Source of the DNA: Streptomyces sp. NRRL S-1022
GTDB lineage: Bacteria > Actinomycetota > Actinomycetes > Streptomycetales > Streptomycetaceae
Assembly: GCF_000720135.1 (NCBI RefSeq)
Contig: NZ_JOIU01000004.1
Span: 206,941 to 270,940, forward strand
Reading direction: 5' to 3'
Length of the DNA: 64,000 bases
Shown: positions 53,339-62,279 of the stretch, piece by piece
How the letters are laid out: each line of letters begins with the position of its first letter
Position numbering within the stretch: the first letter of the stretch is position 1
The notes under the pieces: generated by a model
Databases searched by the model: none
Seen by the model: the letters and a program-made list of their open reading frames with translations, nothing else
Told to the model about the DNA's origin: nothing
Made by a program: the position numbers and the translations under genes

Positions 53339-53677
53339 ATGGGCGCCAACGACAACGGCCGATCGGCCGGCAAGCTGAGCGTGGTTTTCGCGGTCCGCGT
53401 GATCGAGGGCGGCGAACAGGGATTCCTGGATCTGTACGAGCAGCTCCGGAAGTCCGTGTCCAGCACCCCCGGACACATCGTGGAGCGGCTCGGCGAACCC
53501 GTCGACGACTCCCGCCAGTGGGTGATCACCAGCGAATGGCGCAGCGCCGAGGACTTCTTCGCCTGGCAGCAGAGCGAGGAGCACCAGGAGCTGGTGGCCC
53601 CGCTGCGCGAGTTCGTCGACCAGCGGCAGTCGATGCGGTTCCGGGTGGTCAAGGAGACCAAGGGGGTGTCGGCATGA
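53339..53677 (+). CDS. Antibiotic biosynthesis monooxygenase (ABM) domain protein
   Basis: A 112-residue dimeric alpha/beta-barrel ABM protein: LSVVFAVRVIEGGEQGFLDL, TPGHIVERLGEP, WVITSEWRSAEDFFAW. Members are cofactor-free monooxygenases or heme-degrading enzymes. GGAGGAGAC precedes ATG 53339. It leads an operon whose genes overlap by 4 bp, so it works in the same pathway as the dehydrogenase, amidohydrolase and P450. Confidence 0.85.
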   Translation: MGANDNGRSAGKLSVVFAVRVIEGGEQGFLDLYEQLRKSVSSTPGHIVERLGEPVDDSRQWVITSEWRSAEDFFAWQQSEEHQELVAPLREFVDQRQSMRFRVVKETKGVSA

Positions 53678-54561
53678 CGCCCCCCGTGCGCGGCTCCGTC
53701 GCCGTACTCGGTCTCGGCACGATGGGCGCCGGCCTGGCCGGCCGCCTTCTCGACCAGGGGATACAGGTCCGGGTCTGGAACCGTACCCCGGAGCGCACCG
53801 CCCCGCTCGCCCGCGCGGGCGCCTACGCCGCCGCCAGCCCCGCCGACGCCGTCGCGGGCACCAGCGCCGCCCTCTGTGTCGTGGCCGACGGCCAGGCCCT
53901 CGGCGCGGTGCTGCACGGGCCGGGCGGCGTGCTGGCCGAGGGCCCGTACCCCGGTGTGCTGATCTGCGCCAGCACCGTCGCCCCCGACGAGGTCGTGCAG
54001 ATCACCGGCGAGATCGCGGCGGTCCTCGACGTCGGCATGCTAGGCAACCGCGACCACGCCCGCGACGGAGAGCTGCGGCTGTTCGCCGGCGGCGAGCAGC
54101 GGGCGTTCGAGACCGCCCGCCCGCTGCTGGAGACGCTGGGCAAGGAAGTGGTCCATCTGGGCGCACTCGGGTCCGGCATGCGGATGAAACTGCTCCTCAA
54201 CCTGCTGATGGGCATAGAGGTGCAGGCCCTGGCCGAGGCCACCGAACTGGCGGAGGCCTGTGGCCTCGACCGGCAGCTGGTCCTCAAGACCATCGCGGGC
54301 AGCGGCTTCGCCTCGCCGGTGATGGCGTTCAAGTCGCGGCGCCTGGCCTCCGGCCGCTTCGAGGAGCCGGACTTCCGGCTGCGGCTGATGGCGAAAGACC
54401 TCATGCTCGCTTCCAAGCAGGCAGCAGCAGTCGGCCTGAGCCTGCCGCTGGCGACCGCCGCGGCGGAGACCCACGTCCGCGCCACCGAGCAGGGACTGGG
54501 CGACCAGGACTGTGCCGCGGTCACCCGCGCACTCGCACCGAAACCGGAAACCGACACGTGA
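53674..54561 (+). CDS. Beta-hydroxyacid-dehydrogenase-family oxidoreductase
   Basis: A 295-residue NAD(P)-dependent enzyme: Rossmann motif VAVLGLGTMGAGLAGRLL, then VRVWNRTPER, which suggests NADP preference by Arg, and the C-terminal helical domain with GSGMRMKLLLNLLMG holding the catalytic Lys. The usual substrate motif DAPVSG is replaced by DVGMLGNRDHARDGEL, so the substrate is not a standard hydroxyisobutyrate. ATG overlaps the ABM stop (ATGA). GTG of the amidohydrolase overlaps its stop. Confidence 0.85.
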   Translation: MTPPVRGSVAVLGLGTMGAGLAGRLLDQGIQVRVWNRTPERTAPLARAGAYAAASPADAVAGTSAALCVVADGQALGAVLHGPGGVLAEGPYPGVLICASTVAPDEVVQITGEIAAVLDVGMLGNRDHARDGELRLFAGGEQRAFETARPLLETLGKEVVHLGALGSGMRMKLLLNLLMGIEVQALAEATELAEACGLDRQLVLKTIAGSGFASPVMAFKSRRLASGRFEEPDFRLRLMAKDLMLASKQAAAVGLSLPLATAAAETHVRATEQGLGDQDCAAVTRALAPKPETDT

Positions 54562-55571
54562 TCATCGACATCCACGGGCACCTGTCCCCACCGGAAGCGG
54601 CGAAGCGCTTCCCCATGCCCCCCAGCCTGACCGACGTCGACGGCATGCTCGCCGCTCGCGCCGCGGCCGGCATCGACCTGACCGTCATCGGCAGTCCCGT
54701 CGGGGCCGGTGCGATGGCCCGGGTCCCGGGCGTCGACAACTACGCCCAGCCACGCGACCGGCTGCGCGCATTCCACGCCTGGATGTCGGGGCTGATCCGG
54801 AAGTTCCCGGACCAGTTGCGCGGGTACGTCTACGCCAACCCGTTCGGCGACGACGACCACCTCGAAGGCGTGCGGGAGACCCTGGCGGACCCGGCCTTCG
54901 TCGGCCTGATCACCACGTCCAGCGTGCACGGGGAACTGCTCGGCTCGCCGCGCGCCGACTCCTTCTTCGCGCTGGCCGCGGAGGCGGGGGTGCCGGTGCT
55001 GGTGCACGCCCCGGCCGAACCGGTCGGCACGGAGCGGGTCGAGGAGACCGGCTTCGTGGAGCAGATCGGCCGCTTCGGCGACGTCACCCTGGGCATGGCC
55101 GCGATCGCGTTCGCGGGATGGCTGGACAAGTACCCCGGTCTGCGGCTGATCGGCGCCACCGGCGGCGGCGCGCTGGCGCTGCTGCCGGAGCGCCTGCAGA
55201 CCGCGGCGCGCCCCCGGCACTGGGCCGGGGGCGCGCCGCCCGCCGGCCGGCCGGGGGCGGCCTCCGCTTCCCCGGCGGAGCGGCCCGCACCCCGGCAGGA
55301 CCCGGCGGCCCCGCGGCCCTCGGCCGACCCGGCCGCGGCACTGCGGCGGATGTACGTCGACACCAGCCCGTTCAGTGCGGCGCACCTGAGCCTGAACGCC
55401 GACGTGCTGGGCCCCGAACGGATGTTGTTCGGCACCGACTCACCGCCGATGGCGGCGCCGCTGGAGGACTTCATCCACCTGATCGAGAAGCTGCCGGTCG
55501 ACGCGGCCGCCCAGCAGCGCATCCTCGGCGGCAACGCCCAAGCCCTCTTCGACCTCAGGAGTCGTCCGTGA
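54558..55571 (+). CDS. Amidohydrolase-2 / ACMSD-like
   Basis: A 337-residue metal-dependent TIM-barrel enzyme. IIDIHGHL carries the first metal HxH; VPVLVHAP the next His; LIGATGGGALALLPERL and FGTDSPPM the final Asp. ACMSD relatives decarboxylate or hydrolyse aromatic acids. A disordered Pro/Ala-rich insertion (residues about 220-255, PAERPAPRQDPAAPRPSAD) is unusual in the barrel. GTG 54558 overlaps the previous stop; P450 GTG overlaps its own. Confidence 0.84.
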   Translation: MIIDIHGHLSPPEAAKRFPMPPSLTDVDGMLAARAAAGIDLTVIGSPVGAGAMARVPGVDNYAQPRDRLRAFHAWMSGLIRKFPDQLRGYVYANPFGDDDHLEGVRETLADPAFVGLITTSSVHGELLGSPRADSFFALAAEAGVPVLVHAPAEPVGTERVEETGFVEQIGRFGDVTLGMAAIAFAGWLDKYPGLRLIGATGGGALALLPERLQTAARPRHWAGGAPPAGRPGAASASPAERPAPRQDPAAPRPSADPAAALRRMYVDTSPFSAAHLSLNADVLGPERMLFGTDSPPMAAPLEDFIHLIEKLPVDAAAQQRILGGNAQALFDLRSRP

Positions 55572-56809
55572 CCAGCACGCAAGAGGCCGTCACCGCGGCC
55601 GAGCGGTGCACCCCGGAGTTCCGGCGCGATCCGCACGCGTTCTACGCCCATCTGCGCACCGCGGCACCCGTCTGCCCCATGAGACCGCCGCACGGCAACG
55701 ACACGTACCTGATCACCCGGTACGACGACGCCCGGGCCGCCCTGGCGGACCCGCGGCTGAGCAAGGACATGTACGGGGCGATGGACGCCTACCGGAGGAT
55801 CTTCGGTGACTCGTCCGTCGCGCTGGACGACAACATGCTGAACTCCGACGCGCCGAAGCACACGCGGCTGCGCCGGCTGGTGAACTCCGCGTTCACGCCC
55901 CGGCGCGTGGAGGCGCTGCGGTCGCGGATCGAGGAGATCGTGCAGGGTCTGCTCGACGCGTGCCCGACCCGGGAACGCTTCGACCTGCTGCCCCGGTTCG
56001 CCTTCCCGCTGCCGATCATCGTGATCTGCGACCTGCTCGGCGTACCGCCCGAGGACCGGTCGCGGATGCAGCACCTGTCCACCACGGTGGCGCAGACCGG
56101 GTTCGGCGAGGAGGCCAAGCGGGCCCAGCAGCAGGCCGAGGAGGATCTGCACGCGTACTTCACCGAGCTCATCACCGCCAAGCGGGACCGTCCGGGCGAC
56201 GATCTGCTGAGCGCGCTCATCGCGGTCCGGGACAACGACGACGGGCTCACCGAGAGCGAGTTGGTCTCCACGGCGTTCCTGCTGATGTTCGCCGGTCACA
56301 AGACGACCGCGTACCTCATCGGCAACGCCGTCCACCACCTGCTGTCACATCCCGCGCAGCTGCGTGCCGTACGGGAGGACCCGGAGCTGATCCGCGCGGC
56401 GGTGGAGGAACTGGTGCGCTACGACGGCTCGGTGGAGAGCGCCACGTTCCGCTACGCCACCGAGGACGTGGAGTACGGCGGGACCCTGATCCCCAAGGGC
56501 GCCCTGGTCCAGATCGCCATCAGTTCGGCCAACCGCGATCCGCTGAAGTTCGACCGCCCCGACGAGCTGGACGTGCAGCGGCCGGGCAACGCGCAGGACG
56601 CCCACCTCGGTTTCGGGCACGGCGGCCACTACTGCCTGGGCGCCCCGCTGGCCCGGATGGAGACGCAGCTGGCCCTCACCCGGCTGTTCGACCGGTTCCC
56701 CGGCATGGCCCTGGCCGACCCCGCCGCCGGGCCACGGTGGCTGGAGGTGCCCTTCCCGGCCTTCCGCGGCCTCGCCGAGCTGCCGGTCGTCCTCGGCCCC
56801 GCCCGCTGA
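55568..56809 (+). CDS. Cytochrome P450
   Basis: A 413-residue bacterial class-I P450. I-helix FAGHKTTAY, the ExxR pair in VEELVRYDGS, and the heme loop FGHGGHYCLGAPLAR with the axial Cys are clear. No ferredoxin gene is adjacent, so redox partners come from elsewhere. GTG at 55568 overlaps the amidohydrolase stop. Last gene of the four-gene unit. Confidence 0.93.
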   Translation: MTSTQEAVTAAERCTPEFRRDPHAFYAHLRTAAPVCPMRPPHGNDTYLITRYDDARAALADPRLSKDMYGAMDAYRRIFGDSSVALDDNMLNSDAPKHTRLRRLVNSAFTPRRVEALRSRIEEIVQGLLDACPTRERFDLLPRFAFPLPIIVICDLLGVPPEDRSRMQHLSTTVAQTGFGEEAKRAQQQAEEDLHAYFTELITAKRDRPGDDLLSALIAVRDNDDGLTESELVSTAFLLMFAGHKTTAYLIGNAVHHLLSHPAQLRAVREDPELIRAAVEELVRYDGSVESATFRYATEDVEYGGTLIPKGALVQIAISSANRDPLKFDRPDELDVQRPGNAQDAHLGFGHGGHYCLGAPLARMETQLALTRLFDRFPGMALADPAAGPRWLEVPFPAFRGLAELPVVLGPAR

Positions 56810-56957
56810 GCGGCCTCGGCCGCCCGCACCGCGCCGCCCCGCTGCCACCGGCCGGGCGGCGCCGCCGCGTGCGAGCGGGCGCCGGGACGGGCGTCCCCTC
56901 CGGCGGGGCTTCAGCGGGTCCGCACCGGTCGGGCGGGCGGTCGGCGGACGGCCGTCC

Positions 56958-57536
56958 TCACGCTGCCGGGCCGGGCGGCAGCTGGACCGTCATGATCAGG
57001 TGGCAGGTCCCGGTGCCCGAGCCGCGGTAGGTGTGCGGGGCGTCGGCCTCGAAGGTGGCGGTCTGGCCGGCCTCCACGGTGTGCTCGGTGCCGTCGACGA
57101 CCAGGGTCATCCGTCCCTCCGTGACGCTGACGGTCTCCACGACCCCCGACTGGTGGGGGTGGCTGGGGTACTCCTCCCCCGGCTCCAGCCGCCAGCGCCA
57201 GACCTCGACGGGGGCCGGCCCCGTGGTGGTCAGCATGAGCCGGGCCTCGCTGCCGCGCGCGCCGGTCCACAGGGGTGCCACGGCGTCGGCGGCGACCACC
57301 CGGACGCGGTCCTCGGCCGGCCCCTCCATCAGCGCGGACACCGAGACCCCGAGGGTGTCGGCCAGCCGGACCAGGGTCGCGAAGTTGGGATTGCCCTGGG
57401 CCTTCTCCAGTCCGACCAGGGCGCCCTTGCTGACCTGGGCACGCCGGCCGAGCTCGTCCAGGGAGAGGCCGGCGCGGGTGCGGGCCGTCCGGACGTTGCG
57501 CGCGAGCGCCTGAAGGGCTGCGGCCGTCTCGGCCAT
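56958..57536 (-). CDS. XRE-cupin regulator
   Basis: A 192-residue regulator: N-terminal HTH (ARTRAGLSLDELGRRAQVSK) and C-terminal cupin (EVWRWRLEPGEEYPSHPHQS, VVDGTEHTVEAGQTATFEAD). Such proteins sense small ligands and often repress a neighbouring operon. It is divergent from the EamA gene; three GGTCGTT repeats lie in the 114-bp gap. Confidence 0.88.
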   Translation of the reverse strand: MAETAAALQALARNVRTARTRAGLSLDELGRRAQVSKGALVGLEKAQGNPNFATLVRLADTLGVSVSALMEGPAEDRVRVVAADAVAPLWTGARGSEARLMLTTTGPAPVEVWRWRLEPGEEYPSHPHQSGVVETVSVTEGRMTLVVDGTEHTVEAGQTATFEADAPHTYRGSGTGTCHLIMTVQLPPGPAA

Positions 57537-57577
57537 CCGATCACATCCTCGCGAGGGACCACCACAATGTACCGCGC

Positions 57578-57632
57578 GGTCGTTCGATTGACACCGGGTG
57601 GTCGTTTCGTTGTACGGTTCGGTCGTTCCGAT
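57578..57632. promoter_or_regulatory. Three direct repeats GGTCGTT in divergent promoter
   Basis: GGTCGTT at 57578-57584, 57600-57606 and 57621-57627, each followed by a C/T-rich CG-containing tail, spaced 22 and 21 bp, i.e. two helical turns, on one face of the DNA. Likely binding sites of the XRE-cupin protein. Confidence 0.55.
57588..57616 (+). promoter_or_regulatory. Possible sigma-70-like promoter for EamA operon
   Basis: TTGACA at 57588-57593 and TGTACG at 57611-57616 with 17-bp spacing. The -35 box is perfect, the -10 box weak. The second GGTCGTT repeat falls in the spacer, suiting repression. Confidence 0.4.
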
Positions 57633-57650
57633 GATTGTAAGGGATGTACC

Positions 57651-58487
57651 GTGATCGCTCTGCTGCTGGCTCTGGGCAGCTCCCTCGCCTACGGATGCGC
57701 CGACTTCCTCGGCGGCCTCGGCGCCCGCAAGGCCCATGTGCTGCGGACGGTGATGGTCGCGGCTCCGGCCTCGCTCGCGGTCGAGCTGCTGCTGTGGCCG
57801 TTCCTCGGTGCCACGTTCGACGCGGGCGCACTCGGCTGGGGCGCGGCGTCCGGGGTCGCCTCGGCCGCCGCGTTCGCCCTGCTCTACCGCACCCTGGCGA
57901 TCGGCCCGATGAACGTGCTGTCCCCCGTGACCGCCCTGGTGTCCGCGGCGCTGCCCGTCGCGGTGGGCCTGGTGCAGGGCGAGCACCTGACCGCCGCCGG
58001 GCTGGTCGGTCTGCCGCTCGCGCTAGTGGCGGTGGTGCTGGTCAGCGCCGGCCACGGCGCGGGAGCGGCGCGCCCTTCGAGCACCGCGCTGCTGCTGGCC
58101 CTCGGCGCCGGCGCCGCCATCGCCCTCCAGCTGGTCTTCCTGCACCAGGCGCCGTCCGGCAGCGGGGTGGCCCCGCTGATCACCGGCCGGGCGGTCTCCT
58201 CGGCCGTCACCCTGGCCGCGGCGGGGCTGCTGCACCGCAGGCTGGGCACCGAGCGGCCCGCCTACGCGCTGTCCGCCACCGCGGGCGTGCTGGACTCCGT
58301 GGCGAACCTGCTGTTCCTGCTCGCCGCCCGCAGCGGAGACCTCACGGTCGTCGCCGTGGTCACCGCCCTCTATCCGGCCGGCACCGTCCTGCTCGCCCGC
58401 GGGGTGCTCGCCGAACGCGTCCACCGCGGTCAGCTCGTCGGTCTGGGCACGGCCGCCGTCGCCGTCGGCCTCCTCGCCCTGACCTGA
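57651..58487 (+). CDS. EamA/DMT-family transporter
   Basis: A 278-residue permease with ten short helices in two EamA repeats: SLAYGCADFLGGLGARK in the first, and TAGVLDSVANLLFLLAARSG in the second. GTG at 57651 follows AAGGGAT. First gene of an operon with a PaiB-like and a B3/4 gene; likely metabolite exporter under XRE-cupin control. Confidence 0.83.
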   Translation: MIALLLALGSSLAYGCADFLGGLGARKAHVLRTVMVAAPASLAVELLLWPFLGATFDAGALGWGAASGVASAAAFALLYRTLAIGPMNVLSPVTALVSAALPVAVGLVQGEHLTAAGLVGLPLALVAVVLVSAGHGAGAARPSSTALLLALGAGAAIALQLVFLHQAPSGSGVAPLITGRAVSSAVTLAAAGLLHRRLGTERPAYALSATAGVLDSVANLLFLLAARSGDLTVVAVVTALYPAGTVLLARGVLAERVHRGQLVGLGTAAVAVGLLALT

Positions 58488-58517
58488 GCGCAGGGCACAC
58501 CCGCAAGGAGAAACCGC

Positions 58518-59165
58518 ATGTTCATCCACCCCTGGGACGCCGGCCTGGACGAGGCCGAATGGCGGTCCTGGCTCGCCGAGGGCCACGACTTCGGCATCCT
58601 GAGCGTCAACGGCCCGCCCGGCCGGGCACCCCTCGCCGTCCCCACCCACTTCACCGTCGACGGCGGCCACCTCCTGATCCACTTCGCCCGGCCCAACCCG
58701 GTCTGGGAGGCGATCGAGCAGGACCCGGACGTCACCTTCACCGTCTTCGGCGACTACGCCTTCGTCCCCGGGCCGTGGCGCGCCCCGGCCGGCACCCCGC
58801 CCACCGACGGCGTCCCCACCAGCTACTACACGGCCGTGCAGTTCACCTGCCGGGCCCACATCGTCGACGATCCCGAGGCCAAGGCCGCGCTGCTGCGCCG
58901 TCAGCTCGCCCACTTCCAGCCGGACGGCGACCACGCGCCCGTCGCCGCCGGCCGGCCGCCGTACGGCCGGATGCTGCCCGGCATCCGCGGCCTGCGCCTC
59001 GACGTCACCGACGTACGCGCCAAGTTCAAGTACGACGACCACAAACCCGTCGAGCACCGCACCGCCGTCGCCGAGCACCTCACCGCGCGGGGCCAGGGCC
59101 TCGACCTGTCCACGGCCCGCCGGCAGCGCCGCCGCCTGGACCGCATCGGCCCCTGGAAGCCCTGA
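58518..59165 (+). CDS. PaiB-like FMN-binding protein
   Basis: A 215-residue protein of the FMN-binding split-barrel/PaiB family: MFIHPWDAGLDEAEWRSWL, GILSVNGPPGRAPLAVPTHF, then VFGDYAFVPGPWRAP, TSYYTAVQFTCRAHIVDDP. PaiB is described as a regulator in Bacillus, but many members are simple flavoproteins. AAGGAG lies upstream of ATG 58518. Second gene of the EamA operon. Confidence 0.85.
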   Translation: MFIHPWDAGLDEAEWRSWLAEGHDFGILSVNGPPGRAPLAVPTHFTVDGGHLLIHFARPNPVWEAIEQDPDVTFTVFGDYAFVPGPWRAPAGTPPTDGVPTSYYTAVQFTCRAHIVDDPEAKAALLRRQLAHFQPDGDHAPVAAGRPPYGRMLPGIRGLRLDVTDVRAKFKYDDHKPVEHRTAVAEHLTARGQGLDLSTARRQRRRLDRIGPWKP

Positions 59166-59199
59166 CCCCGCCCCGCCCGCAGGAAACGGAACACCACCC

Positions 59200-59907
59200 A
59201 TGCCCGCCTTCCGCATCGCCCCCGCCGTCGCCGACGCCTTCCCCGGCACCCTCATCGCCCTGGTCACCGCCACCGGACTGCGCGGCCACGAGCCCTGGCC
59301 GCACACCGCCGCCGCGCTGGCGGAACTGGAACAGCAACAGGCCGACGGCACCTGGCAGCCCGCCGACGAGACCGACCCCCGCATCGATGCCTGGCACACC
59401 GCCTACCGCGCCTTCGGCACCAACCCGCGCCGCGTCCGCCCCAGCGTCGACGCCCTCGGGCGCCGCCTCGCCAAGAAGGGCTCGCTGCCCCGCATCAACC
59501 CGGCCGTCGACTCGTACAACGCCGTCTCCGTACGGCACGGCCTGCCCGCCGGCGCCTTCGACCTGGACCGGGTCAGCGGTGACGTCGACATCCGGTACGC
59601 GGACGGCACCGAGTCCTTCACCCCGCTCGGCGAACCCGGCACCGTCGAGCACCCCAGGCCCGGCGAGATCATCTACGCGGACGCCGCCGGCGTCCTGACC
59701 CGGCACTGGAACCACCGGGACGCCCACCGCACCCGGGTCACCGCGGACTCCGCCCGGGTGGCCTTCGTCCTGGAGACCCTGCACGCCGACCGCGACGCCG
59801 GTCTGCTGAAGGCCGCCGCGGAAGAGCTGCAGGGGCTGCTCGCCCCGCACGCCGCACGGACCGCGGTCCATCACCTCGACCCGGCCCAGCCCCGGGTGGC
59901 CGTCTGA
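59200..59907 (+). CDS. B3/B4-domain protein
   Basis: A 235-residue protein with the B3/4 (phenylalanyl-tRNA synthetase editing-like) domain: RVRPSVDALGRRLAKKGSLP, NAVSVRHGLPAGAFDLDRV, PRPGEIIYADAAGVLTRHWN. Stand-alone forms may edit or bind amino-acyl compounds. Third gene of the EamA operon, 34 bp after the PaiB-like gene. Convergent with the next EamA gene, leaving 7 bp. Confidence 0.82.
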   Translation: MPAFRIAPAVADAFPGTLIALVTATGLRGHEPWPHTAAALAELEQQQADGTWQPADETDPRIDAWHTAYRAFGTNPRRVRPSVDALGRRLAKKGSLPRINPAVDSYNAVSVRHGLPAGAFDLDRVSGDVDIRYADGTESFTPLGEPGTVEHPRPGEIIYADAAGVLTRHWNHRDAHRTRVTADSARVAFVLETLHADRDAGLLKAAAEELQGLLAPHAARTAVHHLDPAQPRVAV

Positions 59908-59914
59908 GGCGTCC

Positions 59915-60940
59915 TCAGCCGCCGTCCGCGTCCGCACCCGGCGGCAGCACCCCGGCCGGGTGCGCCGTACCGCGCGCCCCGCCACCCGGGACCGGCCCGC
60001 CGGACCGCCGCCGGCGGCGGGCGGCCGGTGCCGGGGTGGTGAGGACGGCGAGGCCGGCGATGACGAGGACGATGCCCGCCCAGCCGGCCGCGGGCAGGCG
60101 TTCGCCGACGACGAGGACGGCGAGGACGGCCGCGACGGCCGGTTCGAGCAGCGACAGGGTGGTGGCCGTACTGGCGGGCACGCGCGCGAGCCCCCGGCCG
60201 AACAGGACGTACCCGGCGAACATGGGGACCACCGCCATGTAGGTGCCGACGGCCGCGTTGGACCAGGAACCGAGGAGCGGGGCGCCGGTGGCCGACAGGA
60301 CGGGCAGCAGGAGCAGTCCGCCGAGCCCGAAGACGGCGCCCATCGCCGCGCGCGAGGGGAGCCCGCCGCTGATGAGCCGGTGCGCGGCCCAGGAGTAGAG
60401 GGCGTAGGTCACCGCGGCGACCAGGCCGAGGCCCACGCCGAGCAGCGTGCCGCCCGCGGACGCCGGTCCCGCGCCGCCGGCGGAGCGGCCGGCCTCGGCG
60501 ACGCACAGCAGGACGGTGCCCAGCAGGCCGAGGGCGGCGGCGCCCGTCCAGCGGCGCGTGAGCCGGCGGCGGTCCACGACGCGTTCGATCAGGGCCGAGG
60601 CGAGCGGGGCGGTGCCGATCGACACCACGGTGCCCACGGCGACTCCGGCCAGACGCATGGAGCTGTAGAACGCCAGGGGGTAGACGGCCACCGAGGCGGC
60701 GCCGAGCAGGACCGTGCCGCGCCGCGCGCGCAGGCCGGGTGCGTGCCGGGCGAGCGGCGCGGCGGCGGCGAGGGCCTGGAGCAGCCCGCCCAGGCCCATG
60801 GCGACGGCACCGACGGCGAGCGGGCCCACCTCCGGGGCGAAGGTGGCGGCCGTACCCGTCGTGCCCCACAGGACGGAGGCGGCCAGGACGCACAGGGCGC
60901 CGGTTCCGGCGGACCGGCCGTGCCCGGCGGGCCGCTTCAC
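59915..60940 (-). CDS. EamA/DMT transporter (second)
   Basis: A 341-residue DMT-superfamily permease with ten helices (VLAASVLWGTTGTAATFAPE, YSWAAHRLISGGL, VPASTATTLSLLEPAVAAVLAV) and a basic, Pro-rich C-terminal tail. GTG at 60940 overlaps the TetR stop (GTGA), so it is controlled with and probably by that regulator. Confidence 0.86.
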   Translation of the reverse strand: MKRPAGHGRSAGTGALCVLAASVLWGTTGTAATFAPEVGPLAVGAVAMGLGGLLQALAAAAPLARHAPGLRARRGTVLLGAASVAVYPLAFYSSMRLAGVAVGTVVSIGTAPLASALIERVVDRRRLTRRWTGAAALGLLGTVLLCVAEAGRSAGGAGPASAGGTLLGVGLGLVAAVTYALYSWAAHRLISGGLPSRAAMGAVFGLGGLLLLPVLSATGAPLLGSWSNAAVGTYMAVVPMFAGYVLFGRGLARVPASTATTLSLLEPAVAAVLAVLVVGERLPAAGWAGIVLVIAGLAVLTTPAPAARRRRRSGGPVPGGGARGTAHPAGVLPPGADADGG

Positions 60941-61527
60941 AGACGGTCCAGCAGGTCCGCCGCCAGGGAGCGGGCGTGCCGGAGGCGGTCGCCGTCGCCT
61001 TCCAGACCGGCACGGGCCATCGCGCCCTCCAGGAGGAAGGCGAGGTGCTCGGCCGTCGCACGCACCTCGTCGGGACGGCCGGGCAGCAGTTCGCGCACGT
61101 GGCCGGCGATCAGCCGCTCGACCTCCTCCTTGTGGGCGCGCACCACCGCCCGGCCCGCGTCCCCGGCGGGGAGTTCGGCGGCGGCGTTCAGCAGGCCGCA
61201 GCCGCGGAAGCCGTGCTCGTAGGCGAACGCCGCGTGGTCGGCGTAGGCGTCGAAGACCGCGAGGACGCCGTCGCGCGGGCCGCGGGCCTGCTCCAGCCGG
61301 GCCCGGTACAGCCCGAGCCACTCCTCGTGCCGGGCGTCGAGGTAGGCCCTGACCAGGTCGGCCTTGGAGGCGAAGTTGTTGTAGAGGCTCATCTTCGCGA
61401 CGCCGGCCTCCGCGGTGATGGTGTCGATGCCGGTCGCCGCCACGCCGTCGGCGTAGAAACGGCGGGCCGCGGCCGCCAGCAGCCGCTCCCGGGCCGGCCG
61501 CCGCCGGCCGCTCTCCGCGGTGGTCAC
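60937..61527 (-). CDS. TetR-family regulator
   Basis: A 196-residue repressor. HTH: AAARRFYADGVAATGIDTIT and GVAKMSLYNNFASKADLV. The C-terminal ligand domain is helical with RGCGLLNAAAELP. GTG at 61527 has GAGGAG upstream. A perfect 9-bp inverted repeat stands 24 bp before the start, and the EamA exporter follows in the same message. Confidence 0.9.
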   Translation of the reverse strand: MTTAESGRRRPARERLLAAAARRFYADGVAATGIDTITAEAGVAKMSLYNNFASKADLVRAYLDARHEEWLGLYRARLEQARGPRDGVLAVFDAYADHAAFAYEHGFRGCGLLNAAAELPAGDAGRAVVRAHKEEVERLIAGHVRELLPGRPDEVRATAEHLAFLLEGAMARAGLEGDGDRLRHARSLAADLLDRL

Positions 61528-61550
61528 ACCGGTCTCCTCGTCGCCGTGAA

Positions 61551-61574
61551 ACTAGGTAGGTAGGTCTACCTAGT
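61551..61574. promoter_or_regulatory. TetR operator
   Basis: ACTAGGTAG (61551-61559) and CTACCTAGT (61566-61574), perfect arms with a 6-bp spacer in front of the TetR gene; a common TetR-type layout. Confidence 0.75.
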
Positions 61575-61619
61575 GTACGGGACGGAAGCCGCCGGTGTCA
61601 GCGGGAGCGTGCCGCGCTC

Positions 61620-62279
61620 TCAGGCGGGGGCGCCGTCCCGTCCTCCGGGGAGGCCCTCGCTGGTGAGGAAGTAGAAGACCGGAAGCGCGACGAAGACGGC
61701 GACCGCCCACAGGGGCGCGGCGAGCACGCCGAGCAGCCCGGCCCCGCCGTACGCGAGGGCACCGGCCCAGGAGCGCAGCCGCCCGTGCCGGACGTACGCG
61801 GGTTCCACGCCCGGTGCCAGCAGTTCGGGCCGGCGGGCGAGCTGCTGGTAGAAGGCCACCCAGCTCAGGCACATCGCGGCGGCCAGCCCGGCGTAGAGCG
61901 CGACGGCGACCCGTGCGTCGGAGCCCGCGGGGTCCGCCTGGAGGGCGTCGGCGACCACCGCGGTGGGGAAGGAGAGCGCCGCCGTGGTGAACAGCAGCAG
62001 CAGATTGGCGGCGTGCAGCCCGCGGTCCATGACGCGGACCCGTACGAAGGCCTGGTGGTGGTTGAGCCAGATCACCGACACGTAGCCGAAGGAGGCCAGG
62101 TAGCCGAGGTAGGAGGGCCACTGGGCGAGCAGGGCGTGGCCGAGGCCGCCCGGCCGGTGCGGCGGGTCGGCGAGGCCGAGGGCCAGCAGCGTGACGGCGA
62201 TGGCCAGCACGCCGTCGCTGAAGGCTTCCGCGCGGCCGGTGTCGGAGCGGGAGAAACCGCGAAGGCGGGTACGGGACAC
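61620..62279 (-). CDS. TMEM175-like (DUF1211) potassium channel-family protein
   Basis: A 219-residue six-helix membrane protein. GRAEAFSDGVLAIAVTLL carries the FSDG signature of the family filter helix; VIWLNHHQAF is also conserved. Bacterial members are K+ channels acting as tetramers. GTG at 62279 has CAGGAG 7 nt upstream. No coupled gene. Confidence 0.86.
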   Translation of the reverse strand: MSRTRLRGFSRSDTGRAEAFSDGVLAIAVTLLALGLADPPHRPGGLGHALLAQWPSYLGYLASFGYVSVIWLNHHQAFVRVRVMDRGLHAANLLLLFTTAALSFPTAVVADALQADPAGSDARVAVALYAGLAAAMCLSWVAFYQQLARRPELLAPGVEPAYVRHGRLRSWAGALAYGGAGLLGVLAAPLWAVAVFVALPVFYFLTSEGLPGGRDGAPA

